A DNA stretch of 64,000 bases, from NCBI GenBank assembly GCA_020746835.1, contig JAGPNK010000002.1, positions 1,240,001 to 1,304,000 on the forward strand, in the 5' to 3' direction. Position numbers and translations under genes: made by a program. Origin of the DNA: Stachybotrys elegans. Taxonomy: Eukaryota > Ascomycota > Sordariomycetes > Hypocreales > Stachybotryaceae. This document shows, piece after piece, positions 23,123 through 33,141 of the stretch. Within the stretch, counting starts at the first letter, position 1, and each line of letters opens with the position of its first letter. Below the pieces are notes generated by a model. It did no database searches. It saw only the letters and a list, made by a program, of their open reading frames with translations, and was not told the origin of the DNA.

Positions 23123-24425
23123 ATCCGTGAGGATCGAGAACAAGACTTGACGAACCTGGATCGACGACGGAAGATGGAGATGACGAGTGTTAGTTTAGTA
23201 GTGCCCTGAGAGAATTTTCCACCAAGTTTCGATGGTTTAGCCAGAGGCGTACGGTACCTGTTGGGCAGTGGGAGCTAGTGTAGCTCCAGAGCTAGCTGTA
23301 CGCAAGGAAACACCCGCCATGGATTTGACAGGTACTTTAGAGCTCAAGATGACAAAGTATCCTCCGCCTGCCATCTATAGGCAGCTACTCCGTCCGTACT
23401 AACATTAGAATAGTGCCACCAGCTCTCCACTACCCGCAAAGTGGATGGGATGGATATGGATGATGGAATGGATGGAAACATATTTCAACTTGCAAGGTTC
23501 AGCCGGGAAACCTGTCCCTCGGGCACAGCCTTGGCAGAGACAGTCCAGTCTGTCAGGGCCTTGGTGGCCTCGCTTGGAACGTCGACGGCTGTCTCTCCCT
23601 CTATTTCGTCGTTGTTTGCGCAGCCCTGTTCCATCAAATTTTCAGAACACTCTGCTCCATCCAGCAGCCACTGGCTTGGCATTTACAGAGGTTGGCCCTT
23701 CCGCAAGGGCTGGAGCACCTGCGTCAGAGCGCCATTGCCCCAATCCTCCCACTCATGGGCCCCTTTCAAACGCTAGCAGTCCTAAACCCACCCGAAACCT
23801 CCAAAACCTGCCTGCCATCTGCTGCCCATCCAGTCCATTTTATCACCATTCACTCACTTTGCGCGCCTCCAACTTTTGCGATCTCCCACAACTTCACCCC
23901 AGCCTCACGCATCCCAAGCGCCGCTTCCTTTCTCCAGCTCTACCGAGTCGCGCGCATTCCTTCTCGCTATGCCTCGTATGCCTGTCGCTCCCATCGCTCG
24001 CCCTGCCTCTTGAGTTGCGGCCGCAGCGCAAACTTGCAAACCTGTTAATTGCCTACCTGTTCGCTCTCAAGCCCCACGCCTCGTCTCACCACCTCTACCA
24101 AAATCCTCGTCTTTGGCGCGGCTCCGGCAAGACATTGCACGGAGCTCCCTGGCTGACCCTGCGTCGACCGTGCTTTTTTTTTTTGTCTCAGCCTCTCGTT
24201 CAGAGAAGCTGGCTCTTTGCCTCAACTCGACTCAAAGTCGCCTCAACGCACCGCGCCACTTCGTCATCCTAGACTTCCGTTATCCAGCTGCGCTTGAGCG
24301 TTCCAGCCCTTGTCGTAAACCCTCGACCCGTCTTAAATCAATTCAGCATGCTAGGAGTCGCCCATCTGGATCACGGCGTCACCGAATAGCCCACGACTCA
24401 CACGTTATTCCCACCAATACTCAGC

Positions 24426-27400
24426 ATGCTCACAACTGCTCCTACCAGCTCAGCATCAAGTATAGCCATGCCACCGTTGGGATATGGTCATGCCCCCCTC
24501 GACGCTGGGAACCCCAGCCAGCGCCAGTTCAAGAGGCACAAAATCCTGCCTCGCCCACTAAGCGACATCGACCAGGAAGTTCCTCGTCGCATGCCCGATA
24601 ACCACCATGATTCTGCCGCCGATACATCTCGTTCAAACAGCTCCGCCTCGCAGTCATCGAGCCCACGACTTCTAAAGCATCGCTCGCCCATAACAAACGC
24701 TGGCCCTGACCTTCCGCCCACCCCTCCAGTCCAGTCGCAAAGCACATCCAGCGGCCATTCCGAAGCATCATCTAGCCCTACTATGTCCGAAGAACAAGTC
24801 CATAAACCAGAGAATCTGTCCATCCGTGCTCCCGTCACCCCTCCCGACCCTGCGAGTCCTCCCACCCCTGATGTGACGCCACCGCAGACCCAGGCTCGCC
24901 CTCGGGCTGTTCGCCCAACGTTGGGTGATCGTGGTGCTTCCAGGAACACCACCATGGACTCGCGCACAGAATCGTTCAAGACGGCCCGAGAAGAGCCCTA
25001 TTCGGAGGAAGAGGAAGACGCCAAGTCGACCATACGGCCCAGCGTGTCATCCAGAAGATCGTCACAGGCTACGGTTCGCCGAGTTTCGGATAATAGAAAT
25101 GACCGCTTTCCACAGCCACAGGCTCTCGGGCTCGCCCTCGCTCGCATAACTCAGTCCCCGGAACAGAGTTCTGCTCCTCACCAGCTGGATGGAGACTGGG
25201 CTTCACCTGGCGAGGTCGAGAACCAGTGGGATGATAACTTGCAGCGAATGGTAACAGTAAAGAACAGAGACGCCAGCCGTGGAAGTGCTCGTCAGCCCAA
25301 AGCCGTGCTAGATGACAAGGTGGCTACACAGACCGACGCTACTAGGGCGGTCAGGCACATGGCTTTACATGAGAACATTCCTTTGGACAATCCGGCAAAG
25401 ACCGTGTCACGCCAGCGGATTACAGCTCCGGGAGTCAAGACTGAGCTTCCAGCCAGCAGGGAGAAATCCAAAGCAACTGCTGCTGCGAAACCAGACGCGG
25501 CATCGCCTTTGCGCAAGGATAAGCCCAGATCCACGACATCCTCAACCAGATCTAATTCAGTCCCCAGCAGCAAAGATAATCCCAGATCCATAGCTGCGTC
25601 GACTAAATCAGACACGTCTACAGTTGTAGAGGCTATCCTCGTAACTGTGGCAGGCCCTCCACGGCGGCAACAGACGCTACGACATGTTCGCAAACAGAGG
25701 ACATTGCGGGATCTATCTAAAGACTCTCTTGACTCTATGTCCAGCTCACTCAACTCGGACAACTTGGTCAATCGATCACAGGCCCAACCACGGCCACGGC
25801 AGCAACCGAAAGCGCAGCCACGGATGCAACCGCAGCCGCAGGGCCAACCGCAATCGCAATCGCAATCGCAAGCTCAGTCGAAATCGAAGGTCCGCCCACA
25901 GGCCCAGCAGCCACCAAGCGAGCCGAAGCCCCAGCCTCAAGAGGCGCCCCGAAGTCAACCTCAGCCTCGCAATTTATCTCAGCATGCAGCACCGCGCCCG
26001 AAGGATCAGCGGACCGATAGTTTTGCATCGTGCACGACCACTAGTTCTCTTACCAGCAATCGCGCAAGGCGTGAGGTGTGGAAAAGCGGCGCTATACCCG
26101 TCGTTGTGATTCCTGATCGGCGATCTTCAAATAGGTCCAAGTCGAGGGAGCCATCCTTACGCTCGACCTCTAGTCGACGGTCAGGCAGAGCGAATAGCAT
26201 TGGCTCTGCACCGTTGGTAGAGTATATCGACAGCGATTCAGGTCCGGTATTTGAACGAAAGTCACGACACAGCCGGCGCTTTTCGGAGTCTGACAGTCGC
26301 GACCAGCGAACGATGGATTTCCCTCCGGTAGTTCCGGTTAGGTCGTCGTCGCTTTCGGCGCCTACCAGCCGCAACACCTCGAGGGCCGGTTCGATGAAGG
26401 CAGACAGTATGAGAGCTCGCAACGCTCTCCAGCAGGAAGCATCTGCGGCTCGTGAGCCTGCGCCAGCCCCCGATATGAAAACTTCCCAGCCCAAGGCCGC
26501 GGAACTATCCACACGTCTCCAAGCTGAGGCGGAAAAGTCGAGTTCCAGAGGCTCGCCAAACCTCCCGGTAAAGGAGAAGACGGATTCAGCAGGTCATCCT
26601 GGTGTTGGCTCGTCCGACAGGGAGGATACACATGACAGACTTGGGGTTGACCACCACGACGATGCAGGGTCCTCGAAGAAGTACTCATCTCGCAACACGC
26701 CATTCTCAACCTTCTCTTTTGAAACAAACGGTACAGCGCCGGAGGTATCTGAGGCCATGGCTGTCCAGATGTATCCCCATCAAAACTCGTCGGTTGTCAT
26801 GGTGGACCACTCCTCCCGGCCATCTGATGCTTCTGATGACATGTCGAAGAGGACCATCGAGGAGTATGTTGGTCAACCCAGAATTGTGACAACGGCTCCA
26901 GACCAGGAGGAACCCACGACACCGCCGCAGCAATACTTCTCGCTCGAGGATGTGGATTCGCCGCTCCGGAACCCACGGGCCCCCCCAGAGCCACCGGCTA
27001 ATCCCCCGGCAATCAACTTCATTCCAGCGACGCCTTCGGGACTCACCCCGGCTCACGACAAGGCCATCCAGATGGGCAACTACTTTGAGACGATGGGGGA
27101 GAAGCCTGGCCGCCGCCCTTCCCTTGTCAAACGGGCTTTGACCCGCAGGCGCCGGCTTTCTTTGGAGTATCCTCCAGCAGCATCCAAGACGTCCGGTTTC
27201 TTGACCAGAACATTCTCCCTCACACGCAGCATGCGTCGTGCATCAGACGCCTTTTCAGCCCAGCCCAAGCCAGATATGGAGGGCCACATGACCTATCCGC
27301 AAGCTGAGGACAAACCAGCCGAAGAGGACAAACTCCATCCCTTCTGGCGTCCGCCGTGGGCTGGGAACGAGTTTGATGATTTTGATGGAGAAGGACCGGA

Positions 27401-27935
27401 GGATCACCGGGACGACATGGTCTTCAGATATCCACCTGTTGACAACCGGCCACGCCACCCCAAGAGAACTCTTAGCGAGAGGATGAAGCGCACGTTTGCC
27501 ATCCTGCCAATTGAGGATGACGGCGACTACCCTGCTGATGATTGGCATGGACCCGAACGCAGAACTATTCGGAGAACTCCCAGTGGCAATCTGCGCGTTG
27601 TACGACACAGCATGAGCGCTGAGTCCATCAGGCGTCGTCGTAGTCAGTTCGGAAGGCCATTGACAGGTCAGAGTGGGGACCTTTTGAGAGGCATGTCACG
27701 GATTCAGGGAATCCAGCGTCGACGAAGCAAAGACAGGAGTCGACGATTCTCCATTGGAGCCACACTGGGCGAAATCCAGAGTCTCCCTCGGCGACTCAGT
27801 GAGAAGAGACGTGAGAAGAGGAGCCAGGAGCTCCGGTCTAAGATTAGCGGTCCAAGAGAAGTGCGAGACGGGGTGGAAGAGATGCTCCGATCGAACCGCA
27901 CTCGGGAGCCGCGATACATGAACGGCGACATCTAG
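24426..27935 (+). CDS. 1169-residue disordered Ser/Arg-rich protein, function unknown
   Basis: The longest gene in the window, one uninterrupted exon. The first ATG is at 24426; a second at 24468 (MPPLGYGHAPLDAG) may be the true start. Nearly all of it is predicted disordered: Ser/Pro/Arg-rich sequence with many RRxS-type phosphorylation motifs, and a Gln/Pro-rich patch at about residues 451-495 (QSQSQSQAQSKSK and similar). More ordered-looking conserved-type segments are WDDNLQRMVTVKNRD, HPFWRPPWAGNEFDDFD, PKRTLSERMKRTFAILP, and a very basic C-terminus from about 1058 (RRRSKDRSRRFSIGATLGEI, RRLSEKRREKRSQELRSKI). No known domain, membrane segment or signal. I recognise it only as a conserved type of filamentous-fungal hypothetical protein; no function is claimed. 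It follows a 4.5 kb gene-free stretch. Confidence 0.85.
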   Translation: MLTTAPTSSASSIAMPPLGYGHAPLDAGNPSQRQFKRHKILPRPLSDIDQEVPRRMPDNHHDSAADTSRSNSSASQSSSPRLLKHRSPITNAGPDLPPTPPVQSQSTSSGHSEASSSPTMSEEQVHKPENLSIRAPVTPPDPASPPTPDVTPPQTQARPRAVRPTLGDRGASRNTTMDSRTESFKTAREEPYSEEEEDAKSTIRPSVSSRRSSQATVRRVSDNRNDRFPQPQALGLALARITQSPEQSSAPHQLDGDWASPGEVENQWDDNLQRMVTVKNRDASRGSARQPKAVLDDKVATQTDATRAVRHMALHENIPLDNPAKTVSRQRITAPGVKTELPASREKSKATAAAKPDAASPLRKDKPRSTTSSTRSNSVPSSKDNPRSIAASTKSDTSTVVEAILVTVAGPPRRQQTLRHVRKQRTLRDLSKDSLDSMSSSLNSDNLVNRSQAQPRPRQQPKAQPRMQPQPQGQPQSQSQSQAQSKSKVRPQAQQPPSEPKPQPQEAPRSQPQPRNLSQHAAPRPKDQRTDSFASCTTTSSLTSNRARREVWKSGAIPVVVIPDRRSSNRSKSREPSLRSTSSRRSGRANSIGSAPLVEYIDSDSGPVFERKSRHSRRFSESDSRDQRTMDFPPVVPVRSSSLSAPTSRNTSRAGSMKADSMRARNALQQEASAAREPAPAPDMKTSQPKAAELSTRLQAEAEKSSSRGSPNLPVKEKTDSAGHPGVGSSDREDTHDRLGVDHHDDAGSSKKYSSRNTPFSTFSFETNGTAPEVSEAMAVQMYPHQNSSVVMVDHSSRPSDASDDMSKRTIEEYVGQPRIVTTAPDQEEPTTPPQQYFSLEDVDSPLRNPRAPPEPPANPPAINFIPATPSGLTPAHDKAIQMGNYFETMGEKPGRRPSLVKRALTRRRRLSLEYPPAASKTSGFLTRTFSLTRSMRRASDAFSAQPKPDMEGHMTYPQAEDKPAEEDKLHPFWRPPWAGNEFDDFDGEGPEDHRDDMVFRYPPVDNRPRHPKRTLSERMKRTFAILPIEDDGDYPADDWHGPERRTIRRTPSGNLRVVRHSMSAESIRRRRSQFGRPLTGQSGDLLRGMSRIQGIQRRRSKDRSRRFSIGATLGEIQSLPRRLSEKRREKRSQELRSKISGPREVRDGVEEMLRSNRTREPRYMNGDI

Positions 27936-28566
27936 GCTATTGTTGTGAGATGACTTTCCTCGTACCAAAAAACGCTTACGTACGAATGTGGGAGGTGCAT
28001 TGGCAGCCTCCGTGGGATGGTTGGGAGGACGAATGAAGCATGAGACGATCCGGGGAATGCATTCATGACATGATGATTCTACGTTGACACGACTGTCGAG
28101 GCTGATTACGACAGACATGACTTTTTGATTTGCATTTTTTCCTTCAGGGATTCCAGTAACGAGTTCTGAGCATGATGAACGCTGGTTGACAAGCCGTCCT
28201 CGGTATGGCCCAAGTGAGGGTCACATCTCGGGACGGCGAATGTACTGATAGTGCCCCGAGCGGGCGACATTCATGAGGGTTCCTGGAGTTAGGGTTTGCG
28301 AATAATTGGTAGAGATATCATAACAAGGAAACATGAAACATATCTTTAAAGTGTCCAATTATCATATGATGCGCTTTGTCTAGCATATTGCAGCTCCGAC
28401 TGATGTTCTTCATGCGTTCGTCTGCCTGTGGAAAGGCATAACGGGGTTTATCATAGAAAGCATATTTTACCCATCCTGAACGCCAACATGTTCCACCACG
28501 CCGCCGTTATGCTACCAAGCAAGGGAAAAGCCAAGATTCTAATACACAATCCTGCCACCAAAGTAC
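27936..28566. other. Convergent intergenic region
   Basis: No gene. Holds the 3' ends of the rightward 1169-residue gene and the leftward U1-C gene. Confidence 0.7.
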
Positions 28567-29456
28567 TCATCGTCGGTCCTGGCCTGGTGCCGAGCCAGGG
28601 AAGCCCGGGGGTGGCGCTCCTGGGAAGCCACCTTGTTGACCAGGCGGAGGCATACCGGGCATACCGGGGAAGCCGGGAGGCGCACCGCCGCCGGGCATGG
28701 GCGGAGGGAAGGGAAGACCGCCGGGAGGGGGGAAGGGCAGTCCGTTGGGGGGCATTGGGGGCATGCCGTTGGGGCCAGGGGGGAAAGGCGGCATAGGTGG
28801 CATACCGCGACCGCCAGGAGCTGTTGTGCATATTGTCAGAAGCTGCGACGCATGATGATGCGGGGAATACATACGCGCAAGTCCCTGGGGGAATTGGCCA
28901 GGTGGTGCGCCAGGCATACCAGGGAACGGAGGAGGAATACCACCTTTGCAAAGAGGTCAGCATTGCCCAGCTACCATTCATTGTCACATACCAGGAAAGC
29001 CAAAGGGAGGCGGCGGGAAACCACGTCCAGGCTGGTTCTGTGGAAGCATGGGGTTCGCATGGGCCTGGCCCTCGGCCGCGTACGATGAGGTGATGGAGTC
29101 GATGACGGACTGGGCCTTTTCATGACCAATCTCTATAGTCGCGCGCGCGTCAGTTTTCTTGTTTGTGTGGCTGTCTGGGGAAGAGAAGGTGGACAGCTCG
29201 TACGTTGGTAGTAGTCGACGACGTTTCGCAGATGGTTCTTTCCGCTGTTGTGCGCCTTGCGCACGCTCATGGAGTCGTGCGTGAGGTAAACATCGCAGTA
29301 GTCGCCTTGTTGTTATTCGCCTGGTCAGTTTCGCGACTGAGGGAGACGCTGCTGGGAGGGAGTACGTACAGAAAACTGCGGTCGGTTTGTTAGCATCATC
29401 ACGTATAAGAGAAACGCGCATATATCAGGGGAGAAGGGCGGCTTACACTTGGGCAT
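28567..29456 (-). CDS. YHC1: U1 small nuclear ribonucleoprotein C
   Basis: U1-C stabilises pairing of U1 snRNA with the 5' splice site. Six minus-strand exons (29447-29456, 29370-29375, 29204-29305, 28992-29132, 28875-28943, 28567-28820) give 193 residues. The protein begins [20 protein letters not shown], then [18 protein letters not shown] and [20 protein letters not shown]. The C2H2 zinc finger (Cys6, Cys9, His24, His30) is complete. The rest is a typical Pro/Gly/Met-rich tail ([19 protein letters not shown]). Coding exon 1 is only 10 nt and exon 2 only 6 nt (TTTTCT). This model restores the invariant FFC without a stop, uses the donors GTAAGC and GTACGT, and has a GCTAAC branch point in intron 1. 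It is divergent from ERV25 with 375 bp between starts. Confidence 0.93.
29370..29375 (-). other. 6-nt micro-exon of the U1-C gene
   Basis: TTTTCT on the minus strand, between an acceptor ...ACCGCAG and a donor GTACGT. It completes Phe4, encodes Phe5 and opens Cys6 of the zinc finger. Exon 1 ends ...AAGT and exon 3 begins GCGACTACTGC, so joining exons 1 and 3 directly would still be in frame (Lys-Cys-Asp) but would drop the two Phe. Confidence 0.88.
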
Positions 29457-29831
29457 TGTGGGCGACTTGTTGGCGCAATATGGCAGGCTGGTTGAGCTTT
29501 GTTAAATGATTCCTTCGACATGCCTGATTGCCGTGACAAGGTCGAAGAAGTTGGGCGAGGCTGGCCCCACACGTGATGGCCCCAGTCGAGGTAGCCGCCA
29601 CCACCAGCGCTGATTGGCCAGCGAGTCTCAGCCTTGCGGATCTCGAACGCGACACCTTTCACTTTAGTCCAATTCGGGGGGAAGGTAGGAGAGGCAGGAT
29701 AAGGCCAGAGCTCCTTCTCTCTCACTCTCCCCCATCCACCACATGAAATAAAATAAAATATAAAAAGAGACGAACACCACTCCCGCCCACACGACCAAAC
29801 CCCTCGAACCCTCGTCCACATTAGCCTCCCA
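29457..29831. promoter_or_regulatory. Divergent promoter region U1-C / ERV25
   Basis: 375 bp between two start codons in opposite directions. Both genes are housekeeping, so a shared bidirectional promoter is likely. No TATA box is obvious; an A-rich tract lies at 29747-29766. Confidence 0.6.
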
Positions 29832-30650
29832 ATGGCGCCTCGAAGCTCGCTTCTGCAGTGGCTCTGCAGCGTGCTGCTGCTCGTGGGCGCGGCCAACGCC
29901 CTCAAGTTCGACCTGCACGGCCACTTTGGCGGCGAGAGCGTCAAGAAGGAGCGCTGCATCCGCAACTTTGTCAACAAGGATACCCTGGTGGTTGTGACGG
30001 CTACGATTGGCGGCACCAAGGACGATGGCATGATTGTCAACATGCACGTACGTTGATCATCATCCCAGGCGGGTATAAAGAGCTAGAGAGAGAGAGAAAG
30101 AGAGAGACTGACTGGATGGCAATGGACAGATCCGCGATGCCGTGGGCAACGAGTATGGACGTCCCAGAGATGTAGTCGGCGAGTCGAGGACGGTTTTCAC
30201 TTCCCACGCCGACGCCGCTTTCGATGTGTGCTTCGAGAACATCATCCCCAGCGGTACGTCTCCCCGAATCCCACCCACGCCCATCCCGCTCCCTCTCTTT
30301 TCCCGCCCGCTAACTCACGCAACGCAGGCCGACGACCCAACCCCGGCTGGCGCCACGTGGAGCTGGACATCGACATCGGCGCCGACGCCAAGGACTGGGC
30401 GGCCATCCAGGCCACGGAGAAGCTCAAGCCCATGGAGGTGGAGCTGCGCCGGCTCGAGGAGATGACGGCCGAGGTCGTGTCCGAGATGGACTACCTGCGC
30501 CAGCGCGAGCAGAAGCTGCGCGACACCAACGAGAGCACCAACAACCGCGTCAAGTGGTTCGGCATCGCCACCACCTGGCTGCTCATCGGCCTCTGGGCCT
30601 GGCAGATCTTTTACCTGCGCGCCTACTTCCGCTCCAAGCACCTCATCTGA
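29832..30650 (+). CDS. ERV25: p24-family COPII cargo receptor Erv25
   Basis: Type I membrane protein cycling between endoplasmic reticulum and Golgi; in yeast it pairs with Emp24 to load GPI-anchored cargo into COPII vesicles. Exons 29832-30047, 30130-30253 and 30328-30650 give 220 residues. A signal peptide ([17 protein letters not shown]) leads into a GOLD domain with the conserved Cys pair (KKERCIRNF ... FDVCFENI). A lumenal coiled coil ([19 protein letters not shown]) follows, then a membrane segment near 190-210 ([14 protein letters not shown]) and a short cytosolic tail [10 protein letters not shown] with an aromatic/basic sorting signal. The length is normal for the family. The GPI-anchored protein at 19.1 kb is a possible client only in the general sense. 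Confidence 0.95.
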
Positions 30651-31565
30651 TCCCGTCAGCCTTCTGGGAGAGCACGCATGCCGAGGACGATGGGCGTGTG
30701 GGAGCTGGGCGGTTTTTCTCATTGCCGCTGGGAAGAGGGGGGAGGGGAGGGGGGAAGGGGGCGGAGACAGGGAAGGGAATTAAAAGATATGGGTGGTTTT
30801 TGGCTTTGCTGGAGAAACGTTGCATTCCCGGACATGCTGGCGTTAGAATATCATGACCCTCATGATTGGTTTCGTTGTTACAAAGCGGAGTATGGCTGCG
30901 TCAAGTCTAAGCTGCGTCTCATTGGGCCTTGTGATGATAACGTGTTGTTGCTTTTTAAAGGGCTTCCTGCTTTATCGTGACAGGCCAGTCAGATCGCGTT
31001 ACGTATGTATAGGTAGGTGGGTGTAGATGTAACACTTGAGACTCGAGTTCTTCCTTCGCCCATAATCGTACACCATGGATGTATATTTGTCGCTAAAGCC
31101 TATACGGATGTCCTTGAGAATAGATGTTGACGTCTATGAGACTTCGGGAATCTCAAATATACACAAAAGGCCGCGGGGAATATGCTTCTGCTCCCTCTGG
31201 CAAAGTCAATCTTGGAACACACCATACACAAGCTGTCAAATGAGTGTGCTCTCATTATACAGAGAGAAAAAATCGCTACCTCACTTCTAGTCTCCGCCTT
31301 CTCTACCTCTCCAGTCTGGGTATACATAAATCCTGCCCCTTTGCCCAATCCATCTTCCTGCTCCGATCTGGTCCCAATTCTGTGGGAGGATAAAGAGCAA
31401 GGAAAGAAAGAAGAAGAAGAAAAAAGAAAGGAAACACGGGCGAAAATAAGTAAAGGGCAAGAAAAGCCAAGCGCCTGTTGCCTCGTCTCGTCGTCTCATA
31501 TCGGTCTCATAAATTTCGCATCCGCGTGCCGTGAATGGCACAGCCAAACCCAAGTAATAGTTCTA
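30651..31565. other. Convergent intergenic region
   Basis: No gene seen. 3' flanks of ERV25 (rightward) and DSN1 (leftward). A-rich purine tract at 31405-31440. Confidence 0.65.
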
Positions 31566-33141
31566 TCAGCCACCCTCTGGAAGTATGCTCCCAAGGCTTC
31601 GGAGCACCTCCATAATCGGCATGTCTTTGGTGCCGGAGCTCTTCTTTTCTCGCTCCTCCCTCTCGCGCAGTCGCTGTGCGCTTCGTTTGAGGACGCTGTC
31701 TGCCTCCTTTCCTGCCACGGCTACCCGTTGCTCTACCTTGTGGATGTTATCCGCCAGCTGGTCAACCTGGAACTCCAATGACGACTGGATCTGCCGCAGC
31801 CGCTCTTCTGTCCTTGATCGTATGGCGGCAAAATTCGTCTTCTCGTCGGCCAAGAAGCTTCTGATTCTGCCTTCGTCGGGGTCGAGGAGATCAAAATCTG
31901 GTAATATTATCTCAACCCCTTCGTTTTCTGAAAACAGCGGTGCTGGCTGGTGCTGTGCGGGCTGTTTCCGCACTGCAAGCCAGGCTTTCTTCTGTTCTTG
32001 TAGTCTATTCAATGTTAGATACCTCCTAGGGTGCAGTGCAGGGGAATGTGTAAGATAATTTACCTTTTGATCTTGTCTTCCAATGACACAATCTTCTCAT
32101 CCAACTCAATGTTCCTTGGGTTTGGCTTCTGTATCACTGGTACTTTCGGAACGTCCTCATCTCGGCTGAACCAGTCCGAAAATTCGGGTCTGGAGGAAAA
32201 GTCTTTGAGGATTTGGTCTTGTATGGCCCGGGCTACATGCAAAAGGTCAGTATGCTGCTTCCTTCGTCTGATCTTGTAACATCACATACCCCCAAGTATC
32301 GCATTCGCGTTCGGCGTCCCAAGTGGTGGCTTCTCCGACAAAGCACGCTCGCCGCACCACGTGAGCAGCTGCTTCATTCGCCGTGGTTCCGGCAAGCCTT
32401 CTGCGATGTGCTTGTAAAAATGGACCGGGTCGACTTCACGGTGGGGGATGGCCGTTTGCCCGCTATCGATGAGGGAGCTCGCCCTACGCCCGCGGGATCC
32501 CAGACTGCTCCTCCGACTAGAGTTTCCCTTCTTGCGCATCTCCTTGTTGCGGTTTATTATGGGTGTGTCGCTCATTGGCAGAGCAATCTTGGCTGACTCG
32601 ACGGACTCGACAGATGGCTCCGGTGGTGACTCTTCCCTGACCACGGGCGGCCGCGGCGCCCTCTCCTTTCGTCGCACTTTCGCTGGTGGTGCGCCATTTG
32701 TTTGTGGCTCCTCCGCGGCCCCGTCACCCGACAATCGCGCACTCCTCCGTGTTACCCTCTTGGGTTCATCATGAGACGCGTCGACGCTTGGTTTCCTGCG
32801 CGATGATTTCCTCGCCGTGGTCGTCGTCTTGGTTTCTGTCGTCGCATTATCGGTCGGTTCAGGTTCCTCCACTACAGCGCTGGCCGTTGCCTTGGGTGCA
32901 TGGTCTTTTGCTGGTCGACCTCTCGCCGACTTTTTCACTACTGGCTCCGGGGCTGCTTCCGTCTTGGCCTTTTTAGATTTGCGAATAAACTTGAAGCCAT
33001 CGTCCTGCTCGTAATCAACCGCAGCTATAATTCTTGTCAGCTTCTGCGACACACGATAACAACAGTAACCCCACGCGGCCTGGCTCGAGTTGTCTTACCC
33101 GCAAGGCGCTTGCTAGACCGGTGCTCCTGCTGGTTGCTCAT
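31566..33141 (-). CDS. DSN1: Kinetochore MIS12/MIND complex subunit Dsn1/Mis13
   Basis: Structural kinetochore protein that links the inner kinetochore (CENP-C/Mif2) to Ndc80 and Spc105. Exons 33099-33141, 32290-33024, 32064-32232 and 31566-32004 give 461 residues. The start MSNQQEHRSSKRLAAAVDYE precedes a disordered, basic N-terminal half, followed from about residue 195 by the Mis13 region (RRASSLIDSGQTAIPHREVD, FYKHIAEGLPEPRRMKQLL, WCGERAL), then WFSRDEDVPKVP and coiled coils (IVSLEDKIKRLQEQKKAWL; ERLRQIQSSLEFQVDQLADN). RRSS (185-188) and RRAS (194-197) fit Aurora B sites, as in yeast Dsn1, where such phosphorylation relieves autoinhibition. An AT-hook-like RGRPAK lies near residue 49. Assignment rests on motifs across all exons and is firm. 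Confidence 0.92.

Larger units (their letters stand above)
19890..24425. other. 4.5 kb gene-free region with CT-rich leader
   Basis: I see no gene. Frames of up to 275 codons at 23445-24272 and 232 codons at 21334-22032 have no domain and overlap in several registers. From about 23.7 to 24.4 kb the plus strand is C/T-rich, with a T11-13 tract near 24174; it is probably the promoter and long leader of the following gene. Simple sequence: CCTTTT-type repeat at 22842-22870 and GCGT-type units at 23090-23122. Confidence 0.55.

Noticed and set aside
29306..29340. Alternative acceptor CTGACCAG for the third coding exon of U1-C
   Set aside because: It would add GCGAATAA and thus an immediate stop; the later acceptor ACAAG gives the invariant Cys-Asp-Tyr-Cys.
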